Both the position numbers and the translations under genes were made by a program. From NCBI GenBank assembly GCA_949358305.1, contig OX442314.1, positions 56,553,369-56,617,368 of the forward strand: DNA of 64,000 nt. Reading direction: 5' to 3'. This DNA is from Strigamia acuminata (taxonomy: Eukaryota > Arthropoda > Chilopoda > Geophilomorpha > Linotaeniidae). Within the stretch, counting starts at the first letter, position 1. The number at the start of each line of letters is the position of its first letter. The notes beneath the pieces are model-generated. The model made no database searches. It was not told the DNA's origin and saw only the letters and a list, made by a program, of their open reading frames with translations. This document shows positions 21,542 through 32,283 of this stretch, piece after piece.

Positions 21542-22098
21542 TGTAGTGACCACTGGGGTGGGTCAAGGGAACAGTTTTTCCATGACCCACTTCCGTGTAT
21601 GGTGGGGAAGTTGAGGACACTTCTCTCTTCCTCAGTGCATTGACATTTCCTCAATGGGCAGGTGTTTGCCCTGAGGGAGGTGGGGTGGACTCTGCTCAAC
21701 CCCATTGGATGATTTCAGTCACATGTCACCCCACTTTTGTGCAGAGCAATTTGCCTCAGCACAGAGGGGCAGAACCAACACAAAAACCAAACTGAACACA
21801 CGTACAAATACAATCGTCCTACCGATCAAGCCTATGCCACAAAGACAAGAAGTGACCAGGAACTCAGGATATTTCACGTGAGTAACGTTATTTGTGTACA
21901 CCTCCGAAGTGTTAGCTATGTATAAAACTAACCAATCGCTTTGGCATCAACAGCCAAAGAAGCGTTAAAACCACTGCACTTAGACAGTTAATAGGAAAAC
22001 GGCCTCATAAGCCTAACTGCAGTAACCAAGACGAGCTTCTCGCCGCTGTGTGTATCGCCGGGAAGAAGAAGCATCTGCCGTGTGCATGGCTGTGTGCA
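21542..22098 (+). repeat. Truncated LTR related to the 47975-48970 LTR
   Basis: Begins TGTAGTGACCACTGGGGTGG and follows the order of the LTR at 47975: CTCAGTGCATTGACATTTCC, then GGGCAGAACCAACACAAAAA, GATCAAGCCTA, a CACGTGAGTAACG-type stretch, and GCCGCTGTGTGTATCGCCGG. It stops at 22098, where the duplicated channel segment starts. Only the first half of the LTR is present, with no coding region. Confidence 0.6.
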
Positions 22099-22759
22099 TC
22101 GTGAGATCGCAATACCACACGAGGTCGGTGAAATGCAGTTTGTGCCGCGTCATCGCAATGTTCTTTTGGAACATGCGACGAACACGGCGCGTTGGACGCT
22201 CAGGTCCCGATAGACGACAGTGTGGATGTGCCGATCGTTTTGGTATGTTTTGCCATCAGGCACGGGAAGAAGGTCGGGAAGCGACCGTTCACCATGCTGA
22301 TGCAGATTCAACTCTACTGGCCACTGCGGGGCCCACCACTTCAGGAAGGGGCACTTAAGGTTCCCAATTGGCGGAGCCAATGACCAGCAGCTCCACCTGG
22401 TACGGGGGACCGCGCCAGGTTGGGCACAAGAAACACACGAGGTGCGCGAGAGCTGTGGAAGCGCCGTGTGTTGAAGGTAAGTGACACAGACTGTGTGGGC
22501 AGCTGGTCACAATAGTAATAATAATAAAAGAAAATAATAATAAAAAATTAAATTTTAAAATTTTAAAATCTTTTGGTCCTATGCATCGTATCATTCAAAA
22601 AGTTTTTTTTCTAAGATTTAACTGATAAATTTGGGGTACATCTTATGGTCTAACACATTTTATCGTCCGCAAATTATATTAATGCCAATTAACTAATTGA
22701 ATGATGGATTTAACTGAAAATGAGTGAAAATCAATTTAATCAAGACACTTTTTTTCTAG

Positions 22760-23275
22760 ATGAAGCTCCTTACAACGACCAAGCCACAATGCTTTTGAAA
22801 TTTTATGAGGCTCCTACATTGATGTTATGTGACAAATACTACGAGGTATAAAAAGCACATCAATCAGACATTTAATTTCATATGTTAATTGATTGTCATG
22901 TATCACAAAGTTTTTCATAACAACAAGAGAAGACCAAGATTTGGATTTGACTTCAAATGGATTATTATCGTTCGGAGGTGGCATCTCAGCAGGTGTTAGG
23001 TATCGCATGATAAAGGTGAGAAAACTTGAACTTGCCTTACTTTAGTCGAACACATCCATTGGTTCTAAACTCAAAAGGCCATTTACCCGACTGTTTTTAT
23101 ACAGTGTTCCAAGCGAGTAGTTTTTATGGGTCAAAATGGGTCGCAAAGAAAACTTCTGTTTTTGAACATAGAGATTGAGAAAATCACAAGGATAAATGTC
23201 AGAAGACTAGATCCTCAACTTATGAAGGAGTATGGTTCCGAGAACTTGTTCAGTGGGAAAGATTGTTTACCCTAA
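22760..23275 (+). pseudogene. Copy 2 of DEG/ENaC domain-B exons 3, 4 and 5
   Basis: Exon B3' is 22760-22845, B4' is 22911-23015, and B5' is 23105-23275 including the stop. All splice signals and frames of copy 1 are kept. Changes include Gly to Asp in B3', Gly to Arg in B4', and Arg to Gln in B5' (GGTCAAAATGG). No TM1-bearing exon (the 4074-4890 equivalent) or B2 equivalent lies upstream, so this copy cannot make a whole channel domain by itself. It could only be used as extra exons of the upstream gene. Confidence 0.65.
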
Positions 23276-25151
23276 TTAACGAATACATTATTAATCTTAC
23301 TTTTATATTATAAATAAATAAAGGTTCAAATTAAACAACATTAGACAACAATAAGAGCGCGGGTTTAGCATTTGGCCTAAGTAGCTACAAATTGGTAGTT
23401 CATATCTCTGAATGTTCGCAACTTGTGTGTCGCATTAGCTTAGCTTCGCCGCTCAATGCTTTGAGCTTTAACTTGATTAGGCATCGATTGAAGTTGAGTT
23501 TGGGTTCGAGTGGCCGTACGTGTTATAAGTACGTGTTAGCACTCATTTCTTGCCCGACTTCAATAGCGAGGTGGTTGCTGACGCGTTGGGATAATACTCG
23601 GCTCTCACACTTCTATGTGTTGTTTCTGGTTACAGGCATAGTCAAGCTTGGCTTAATCTTACCGACGCGCCGGGATAATACGCATTTTTGTGTGGAATTC
23701 GAGTTGTTTCTGATTCCAGTGGCTACTGAGCAATTCCGTTCCCCCATTTTTACGGCTCGGGAGGACCCGGCAAAATTAATTTGTGTTTTTGTCAGTATCT
23801 GGAGTGTGTGCCACCTATATCCAGGTGCACATTCACGGCTGGGCAGGTACTCACGAACCAGGCTCCCAGAGATTACTGTATCGCGGCATCTTTCAAACGC
23901 GTCCAACTAACTCCTTGGAAACGCGACTCGTTACAGGGTTAGATTTTATTTGTCATGTTGGTTTGGCTTCAGCTCCCCAACTTTAGAATGCAGTTGAAGC
24001 AATTAAACAATTAGTGTTTGCTCCAATCGGAGCACCTGTGTACATATTTAATGCCATGTAGAAATCTTGTAGAAATCTTGTGTAGAAATCTTGTGTGGAC
24101 ACTTGTTCTAGTTTCCTACAAATATAAGAACAAAATAGCGACTCTTCTACAACTTGATGTCACAACTCTAAGTCCCCCCACCATTCTGTCACGTGACTGA
24201 TCTTAGAAATATCCAAAATAAAAGAAGGATGCCAATCCAACTTTTAAGGATACTTTCGACAGTACAATAAAGTACTTTTAAATGCATGAAAAAATTTATA
24301 CAATACTTGTACATCAAAAGATAGAGAATGAAACAAGCTTTCTTTTAAAATGGTTCGTGAAATACAAGCATAAATGCGTTTCGGTTGCTTCAGTTAGAGT
24401 GGAAACAAGATTGTGACCTTTGTTTTGGCCCCAAAATCATCTACTTTGAATGCAGAAAAAAAGTATCATTATCTACAAGTGGAAAAGCAAACCCCTACCT
24501 TTCAGTGGACAACATTTTGCCAGACATAAACAATCTCACTAGTTGTGCTTTGTAGAGGTGCATTATTTACTCCAAGTAAAAAAAGTCACTGATTTCTACA
24601 AAATTAATCTCTAAGTGTGAATGGTCTTAAAATAGATCGTTCACACTTGTAGAAATTAGACTTTCTAAAAATCACAACTTCTACAAAAGTGGTTCAAGTG
24701 TAAACGAGGCATTAGACAAAATAAAACTTCAACCTTAGTGAATATACAATTCTCCTGGTGGACACTTGCTTAGTCGTTTCTTCAACTTGCATTTTAACTT
24801 CGTACGAAGCCAGAGACTTTTAGGACCGTGATTAACTACGATGCTCTTCATAAAATGAATTTCAATCACATTTTTCCAGGGACAACAACTGTTGACTATA
24901 TTGTAAAACATAACTTGTTGGGTCAAAAAAAAATTTTTTTTCTCGAAAATTTGGGTTGACATAAAAAAAACATTGAGTCATATGGAATAGCCTAGGCCCC
25001 AAAAAATGTGCCCACTCCACACTCAACAAAGTCCAGTCGCAGTAGTACGAGCTTTGTTGGCTGAACTAAGATTGATTGATTGAATCCTGGTGACTGTGTA
25101 ATTATTACAAAAATATAAAACTGAAAAATAATTTGTTAAATTTATTAATAG

Positions 25152-25258
25152 TTTGACCGCATAAATACACCAATACGAAAATGTATACCACCAAATAATT
25201 TCTATCAGTGCAAAAAGCAATGTTACCGCAAAAAACTAAATGGAAAATTAACATGCCG
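25152..25258 (+). pseudogene. Copy 2 of DEG/ENaC cysteine-rich exon B6
   Basis: Same length (107 nt), acceptor, donor (GTACGT) and phases as 9081-9187, with cysteines intact. The next exon (40336) is now 15 kb away because a Gypsy/Copia nest landed in the intron. Confidence 0.65.
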
Positions 25259-25548
25259 GTACGTTTGTATTGGTATACAGTATACGCACCCATTCATTAA
25301 AATATCAAAATTCCTAAACCAAACATCAGAAAAAATATTTATTCACTTCTTTCACACAAATTCTATTTATTGTTTTGGCCACAAATTATTCGCTCCTCAT
25401 CTTTGACTCATTTTACCCCCAAGAAGGACTTAAAGTCCTCCAAATAAAAATATTGTTCTCCCCTAATATTAATTTCTCCAAATAAAAGGTTTTAAACCCT
25501 AACATTTTCCACCCATATATTGCCAAAATACCCCAATTCTTATTTTTA

Positions 25549-25760
25549 GTTTTATTGTGAATACAATTCTTGCTCACGATGTCGGTGGTTTACGAGGAGT
25601 CAGACTCTCAAGGCGCAATCGGGTGCTGGCTTTGCACAATGGGCAAAGCAAGCAGAGGTCTCAAATACACAATTTATCTTTTCAGTGGTGATATTTATTT
25701 AATACAAGCGACAAAATAAAGTGAGATCACCACAGTTTTATTGTGAATACAATCCTTGCT
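25549..25760. repeat. 26-bp direct repeat around a 160-bp insert
   Basis: GTTTTATTGTGAATACAATT followed by CTTGCT occurs at 25549-25574 and, with one change, at 25735-25760. The 160 bp between them (25575-25734) are absent from copy 1. The pattern fits a tandem duplication or a small insertion. Confidence 0.6.
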
Positions 25761-25977
25761 TAGTATTCGAACTGGCGTTGTCGATGGTGTTTCTGACCGA
25801 TGGGTACAGTTTTTGCCTCTGATGGTAAAAATCATATCTTTCAAACGTACATCTTTGCAAACTTGGGGCCTGTGCAAGTTCCAGTCAACGTTTTCAATCT
25901 TGTCAAGCCACAAATGATTTCTTGAATAGATATGACTCGGGCATCCAATGCCTGAACAAAAATTATTTGTGGCATAT

Positions 25978-26497
25978 TGTTACGAGGGTGACGATCACAC
26001 TGTGAACCAGTTGTCGCCACCTCGCTTCCGTAACTAAACGATTCGAATTAATTCTGTAAACCCTCATTAGAGTTCGCCTTAAGCGAATGATGTCATTAAT
26101 TTACCCATTAAATTGTAGTAGAATCACCCAAGTTTACTTGGCTGATAAGGAGAGCTGAATTATCAGTTCATTCCGAGCTTTCATACCGAGAGGTTGTCGG
26201 GCAGTTATTGCTGCGGCATCTTGAGGTTCTTCACCCACCAAAGTTATTCATGCTTACTAGATTTAAGATAGTTTTATAAGATTTAGTTTTAAGTTAATTC
26301 TTATTTCATTTCAGATTGTATTTATGATTTAATAAACATGTCTTCTTATATTTTTATATTGAATCAATGAGTCCTCTTTATTTCCTTCTTATTAGCAACA
26401 CAGTTTAAATGCTAGTTTAACCCAATGCAATTATAAACCCCCAGTTACAAATAAAGTATTTACGTGGTCAAACAGTAGTCAGTCTGGCCACGTAACA
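25978..26497 (+). repeat. Gypsy 5' LTR
   Basis: 520 bp, TG..CA ends. Three differences from the 3' LTR are visible (G here, A there in all three). An AATAAA lies near 26330. The primer-binding site right after it (AAGTGGTGGAGATTGCGG) was not assigned to a tRNA. Confidence 0.9.
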
Positions 26498-27155
26498 AAG
26501 TGGTGGAGATTGCGGTTCTTTCTGTTTGAAACCCATTAATTGGCTAAAAGTAGTGAAAATTAGTAAAAAGTAAAGTGAAATTGGCCAGTTATTTGCTAAA
26601 ATCAGATGATCCAGTTGAAATCCGTACAAAGTTGCATTGAAATTTGGTAAAAATTGAATAAAAATCATATAAAATAGTGAAAAGTTGCAAACTCATTTGC
26701 ATGAGTGATAAGATTGGAAGGTGACTCATTGTGAAAATTTTCTTTTTAGGTCAATTGAAGTTGAATAATTAATTAAAGTGCACTAAAAAGATTTACATTT
26801 TTGAATTTATTAAAGATATTTACCCAAGTTGAATTTATAATAAAATGAGGTTGTTTTGAAGGTTAAGAGTGGTGAATATTGAATGTTTGTTTAATGATAA
26901 AACTTATATTAATAATGATTCAATTATAGGAAATGTTTTCTTTTTGGTTTATGTTGAAGTTTATGTTGATTTTGATGATTAATTTTGATTATTTTTCAGA
27001 AAATAATAATATATTTTTTTTGTTATTGAAATTTATTTTGAATTAGTGACTAATTGTGATAATTAATTGTGCATAAGATTATTTCAGGTTAGGTAAACGA
27101 AGTGAAGTGTGTTTTGAGGTGTTTGTGTAGAGATAAATAAAGAATAAATTAAGGC

Positions 27156-28151
27156 TTGACAGTGGAGGAGTTAGTTAAGCTCACGCAAGCACAAGCGGAT
27201 AATTTACTGGACTTAAAGAATCAAGAATTAGCAAGATCAGTGGATAAGTCCAAAGTAACTGAGAGAAAGAGAAAGACAACTTCACAGTCGGAGCCTGGAG
27301 TAAAGGAGGTTGAACAACATACTTCCACATTGGATGATAAAATTGTTTTTGCAACCCCATTGAAATTTGCGCAATCAAAGTCTTTTCAATCAGTATTTGA
27401 ATTACTAACACCAGTAAAATTAAAGGAATCCACATCAAAAGGAACAGTATCTAAGATGGCGGATCCAACAACAGTTTTGACTGATCTTCTCAAGGGTATT
27501 TTGATACAAAAGCGCGAAGTTGTTTGTTATGATACAGAAAAAGGTAACATCGACCAATGGCTTGTGGCTTATGAAGCTACAATAGCATCAGATGATGAAC
27601 GAGTGAAACAATTGCCGTTAGCCCTTAAGACTGACGGACTGGCATGGTTTGTGGAACAATATAAAACGAATCCAACTTGGACTTGGAAAGAATAGAAGCC
27701 ACAAATCGAAAAGAAGTTTAGAAAAAGCCAGGAAAATGTATTGAACACTCTTCATTTTATGAGGCATACAGATGGTAAAGCCGATGCGTTTATGAAGAAA
27801 GTCTTGGCCGAATGTGCTTATGCGCGACCAGAATTACCTGAGAATTTGAAGCTTAACTATGTTTATCAAGGATTGAAGCCAAAAATGCAAAAAATGTTGA
27901 TTACTGTATTCCCGAAGACTTTGGCGGACATGGAAGAAAGAATTAAGTTGTTTGAAAGTCACAAGATAAAGGATCCAGCAGATGTTCTACTCGCAATGTT
28001 TAAAAAAGTCGTGGATGAAAAGGTGATCCCGGTAACAGCAGGTAAACTGAGTGGAACTGAGGGGACCCAACCAACCCACTCTGAGCTTTTAGCTGAAGTT
28101 GCAGATTTAAAACAGCGATTATTGGCAGCAGTCAGTGGATCTGTTGGATGA
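27156..28151 (+). pseudogene. Gypsy gag, nonsense mutation
   Basis: One frame from 27156 to TGA at 28149, interrupted by a TAG at 27693-27695. The natural start seems to be the TTG at 27156 (followed by TVEELVKLTQAQADNLLDL), possibly a mutated ATG; the first in-frame ATG is 27456. The capsid-like region includes WLVAYEATIASDDERVKQLP and, after the stop, YVYQGLKPKMQKMLITVFP, which is typical of retrotransposon gag. The stop replaces what is likely a Trp codon (TGG to TAG). Confidence 0.75.
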
Positions 28152-28488
28152 AGAGTCGATATTGATACAAAATCAGTGGTATGCGCCAATAAGGAATAGG
28201 GGACAGTATAATCAAGGAGGTAGAAGTAGAGGTGGAAGACAAGGCTTTAATCCTAATTATAATAATTATAATACTAACAGTAATAGTAATAATTCTAATA
28301 ACCGTTCATGCGGATGTTATCATCATTTCAGCTGTGAGTTTTACAATCCGCCCAGGCAACAACAACAGCAACAGGAAAGAGGTGGAAGTAACAGCTGGAA
28401 GTGGAACAAAAAGTTGAGAAGAGGTGATAATCCAGATGGAAACCCTAATCCTCAGGGACAGACGAAAGTCCAGAATTCGAAAAACTAG
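28135..28488 (+). pseudogene. Gypsy nucleocapsid-like tail, shifted frame
   Basis: In the +1 frame relative to gag. Rich in Gly, Asn, Gln and Arg (GRSRGGRQGF, an Asn run, RQQQQQQERGG), with a Cys/His cluster CGCYHHFSC that departs from the usual C-x2-C-x4-H-x4-C knuckle. It overlaps the end of gag, so a single-base indel probably separated it from the gag frame. Confidence 0.55.
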
Positions 28489-28586
28489 TTGAACAGCCAC
28501 AGAGAAATTGTTGCCACCCAAAGAAAAGGAAAAGACAAAAGAAGAACAGTAAGATAGTTATAGTTGACGTACAGGTATCAGAGTCA

Positions 28587-30275
28587 TTGTTGGAAATCCC
28601 AGTAATTGTAAAAGAAATGGAAATAAAAGCAGTAATGGACACTGGAGCCAAACGAAACCTTCTAAGTGAAGAAGTCGCAATAGCCCTTCAATTGGATTAT
28701 TCACCGAGCCCTAACATTAGGCTACGTGGGATAGGAAAGGATTTGGTAGTTCCAGTGGGTAAAACAAAGATTAACATTGCAATTGGAAAACTGACCTATA
28801 AAGTGGAAGTGTTAATAGTGTCAGGATTTCATCATCAGCTTTTATTGGGGGATCCATTCATGAGGTCAACGAGAACTGTTGTCGATTATGATTTACAAAA
28901 AATCTTTGTGGGCCGGAACAATGATAGTGGAGTAGAAGAAGCAGTTTTTCCAATAAATAAATCATTTTCGGACCAGAGTTATGTCGCCAGAGTGATGAAG
29001 AATATTTCAATTCCACCAATGCATGAATGCGTTATACCAGTTTATTTAAATACAAAATTAACCACAGAAATGTTTATGGAACCTCTAGGAAACGTAATAG
29101 ATAGGTTTGGAATTTTGTGTTGTAAAACATTAACGAATTTTGAGTATGGTAAAGGAGTTCTGCGTGTGGCTAATCCAACAAACAAATCAGTCTTCTTGAA
29201 AGAGAAATCTGCAATTGGTAAGGCGTATTACATTATTGAGATTGGGTTGTTGGATGAAAAGCAAGTGCATTGCATTGACTTCTCAGCCAAAGCGGTTGAG
29301 TTGTCAGATGAAAAGCAAGTGCATTGCTTTGACTTTGACTCCTCAATTGCTAAAGATAAGATGAACAAAAGCCAACAAGAGCAGATGAAGCAGTTACTTC
29401 AGAAGAACCAGGATAGATTTGCAGCCACAGACAAAGACTTAGGTAGAGTAACATCATTTAAACACAGAATTAATACGGGGGACCATGATCCAATACATTT
29501 GCAGCCTTATAGACGTTCAATCGCAGAAAAAGAAGTAGAGGCAGAAGAGACCAGAAAGTTGCTTGAGATGGGAGTCATTAGGGAGTCAGAAAGCCCATGG
29601 AGTGCGCCAGTACTACTCATCAAGAAAAGAGACGGTAAATGGAGGTTTTGTGTCGATTGGAGAAAGTTAAACGCGATCACAAAAAAAATGGTATACCCAC
29701 TGCCCAGGATTGATGACACCTTAGATCAACTGGCAGGGGCCCAGTATTTCTCGATGATGGATCTTATTCAAGAATATTTCCAAGTCGAGATAGATGAACA
29801 AGACCGTGAGAAAATAGCGTTTACCACTTCAAGCGGGCATTTTGAGTTCAATGTCCTCGGACAGGGGTTATGTAATAGCCCGGCCGCGTTTCAAAAATTG
29901 ATGAATAAAGTGCTTGGTAATCTTCTTGGTAAGGTCTGTATAGCCTATATTGACGACCTTATCATATTTTCAAAAACATTTGACCAACATCTTCAGGATC
30001 TCGATGCTGTCTTCAATAAACTGCGTTTGGCAAACTTGAAGGTCAAATTGAGTAAGTGTACATTTGGTACTAATACCATCAAATATTTAGACCACATTGT
30101 TGATTCTGATGGAGTGTCACCTGATCCTAGGAACTTGGAAAGTGTCGCTAAATTTCCAAAACCAACAAATTTGAAGCAGTTGAGGTTTTTTGGGTTTATG
30201 TTCGTATTATCGAAAGTTCATTCCAGGATTTGCGGACGTATCCAAGCCCTTAGCCAACTTAACTCGCAAAGATGA
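28587..30275 (+). pseudogene. Gypsy pol part 1: protease and reverse transcriptase
   Basis: Aspartic protease with VMDTGAKRNLLS at about residues 16-27. Reverse transcriptase from about residue 325: SPWSAPVLLIKKRDGKWRFC, then DWRKLNAIT, LGQGLCNSPAAFQ, and the catalytic YIDDLIIFSK. The frame breaks near 30190, just after the palm domain (LKQLR, then out-of-frame residues). The original frame downstream also carries a TGA at 30286-30288. Two substitutions at normally Gly positions (IQEYF for IQGYF; YLDHIV for YLGHIV) are G-to-A changes. A 54-nt tandem duplication with DEKQVHC in each copy lies at 29253-29345. Confidence 0.85.
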
Positions 30276-30345
30276 AGCTTTTGATTGAGGACCACCACAG
30301 GAAACAGCTTTTAAGGCCTTACGAACAGCTTTAGTCACGGTACCA

Positions 30346-31149
30346 GTGTTGGCACATCCAAATTTCGCTGAGCCATTCATTGTATCTACGGATGCAAGTG
30401 CTTATGGACTTTGTGCGATTCTGAAGCAACGTATTAACAAACAAGAACATGTGATTTGTTATGCCAGTCGATTGTTGAGTACGGCAGAACAAAATTACAC
30501 AGCTACAGAAAGAGAATGTTTAGCCATAATATTCGGCATTAACAAGTACAGACCATATCTTTACGGTAGGAAATTTACAATTGTAACAGACCATTCTGCG
30601 TTACAATGGTTGAATAAGGTGAAGAATCCCAACGGTAGATTGGCCAGGTGGAGTTTACAACTGGTAGATTATGACTATGATGTGATGCACAAGTCAGGCA
30701 AGAAGCACACGGACGCAGATGCTCTTAGCCGAATTCAAGAAGAGAGTGGTGAGGAAGAAAAAGAAATTATTCTCTTATTACTTCTCGAAAAACTCAACTT
30801 ACCTGTCGAACAGCGTAAGGACGAGAAAATTTTGGAGATCATCACCGCAATGGAGAATATTGAGCAACTTCCAAGGAACAGGAAACGTCCTTTAAAACAG
30901 TTCGTTCTTCTGGATAACATTTTGTTTAGTAAGAAAAGTTACAATTCTCTTAACATGGAAGGAAACCTTTTAGTAGTACCGCAGCATTTACGTAAGCAAG
31001 TGTTAGAAGAAATGCATGACGGGCTCGTAGGTGCTCATCTCGGCCTAAATAAGACGTGGAAAAGGATTAGAGTAAGATTCTTTTGGCCGAGGATATATAG
31101 TGACGTAAGGAATTACGTACTCTCTTGTCCACATTGCGCAGGAAGTAAG
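30346..31149 (+). pseudogene. Gypsy pol part 2: RNase H and integrase zinc-binding
   Basis: Continues pol in another frame. RNase H: FIVSTDASAYGLCAIL, TERECLAIIFGINKYRPYLY, VTDHSALQWL, DADALSR. Then the H2C2 zinc-binding module: GLVGAHLGLNKTWKRIRVRF, ending CPHCAGSK at the Copia insertion (target site GTAAG at 31145-31149). The integrase core resumes at 37110. Confidence 0.85.
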
Positions 31150-31487
31150 TGTTGGATATTGTAAACCTCTTGTATACATATTTATGTCGTCTCATCAAGC
31201 GACACTGTTGTTTACTATTGTTAATCTTAACCGATCATGTATCCTTATTTGCACTTACCTGCACGACTGGCTGCAGTACTATTTGTATCATGTTGACATT
31301 TATTACTTTGTATTTCATCCACAAGGTGGCGCTGTATACCTGTGGGTCATGTGACTGCAGAGAATAAACTCACTCCATGTTCTGATTCTCAACTGATGGC
31401 ATCCCAAGTCATTTCTCCTCACAACATGTTTTTCCAAGTCACTGCACAATTCTGCAGCTTGTATTAATAGAAAGCTGTTCCACAACA
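31150..31487 (+). repeat. Copia 5' LTR
   Basis: 338 bp, TG..CA. Same sequence as 36772-37109. AATAAA near 31364 is a likely polyadenylation signal. Confidence 0.93.
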
Positions 31488-31488
31488 A

Positions 31489-31499
31489 GGTTATGGGCC
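31489..31499 (+). promoter_or_regulatory. Copia primer-binding site (initiator tRNA-Met type)
   Basis: GGTTATGGGCC one base after the LTR. Drosophila copia uses GGTTATGGGCCCAG, complementary to the anticodon-side stretch of initiator tRNA-Met, and the first 11 bases match here. Confidence 0.65.
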
Positions 31500-32283
31500 A
31501 ATATAACGTTGGAAAAACGTTTGGAGTGATTTTGGAAGTTTTTCCATCATTTGGAGGTCAGCAGTGAAGTTTTTCCTCCAAATCCAAGATGGCGGCGCCC
31601 ATGGAGGAAAATGTCAGCTTGTGTTTGTGCCGAGAATCAACGGTTTTGGAAGCCACAACTAGACATCCAATCACACAGGAACATTAATCGGGTTCGAACA
31701 GTATTACACTATTTATTTACGAGTTTGTTTTTCCGTTTTTCGGACGATTTTTTCCCGTATTGCGAGGCGCAATACGTTTCGCCGACGTGACACCATCTTC
31801 GAGCGAGAAGACGGGGCGACGACGGTGATAAATTCCCAGCAACCACACGGGAAGTGTGAACGGGAATTTAACCAAACGAAAACGGACAAAAAGGATTCCA
31901 AAACAAAGGAAATTATTGGACAAATTGGGGTTATTTCCGGACGAAAATCGGCGTTTTCCACGTTTCTACAAGAGTGAGACGAGGACAGCATTTCTCGACA
32001 ACCACACGGGAAGTGTGAACGAGAATTCGAGACAGCGCACAACAACTGGAAATTTAATGAACAATTTGCCATATTTATCGAGAATTTTTGCATCTTTATT
32101 CGATATTATTTGATATTACTGCATTGTTAGCTTAGCGTTGTACTAGGATAAACACTAACCTAATTTAAGAGCGAACTAACATCGCAACACTGCACCCAGT
32201 TGCGATTACCAGTATTATCAGTGTTTTTGACGAAATAAGTGTGTGGATTCAGTGTTTTTCAAGTGGCGGACACTTAATTCGAG

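Larger units (their letters stand above)
22099..25977 (+). repeat. Segmental duplication of channel introns and exons, copy 2 left
   Basis: Nearly identical to 5590-11460 (few changes per 100 bp by eye), continuing after the Gypsy insertion at 39883-40642. Differences with copy 1 are informative: no piggyBac MITE (single TTAA at 22679-22682), no MULE (single GTTTTATTG at 25549), and a local 186-bp expansion at 25575-25760. The left end coincides with the truncated LTR. Confidence 0.85.

Noticed and set aside
22050-22383. Frames shared by 5594-5876 and 22050-22383 as a conserved protein
   Set aside because: Conservation is explained by the recent duplication. Frames differ between copies and no domain is recognisable.
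30735-30920. Minus-strand frames inside Gypsy, Copia and BEL coding regions
   Set aside because: Shadows of the plus-strand polyproteins.
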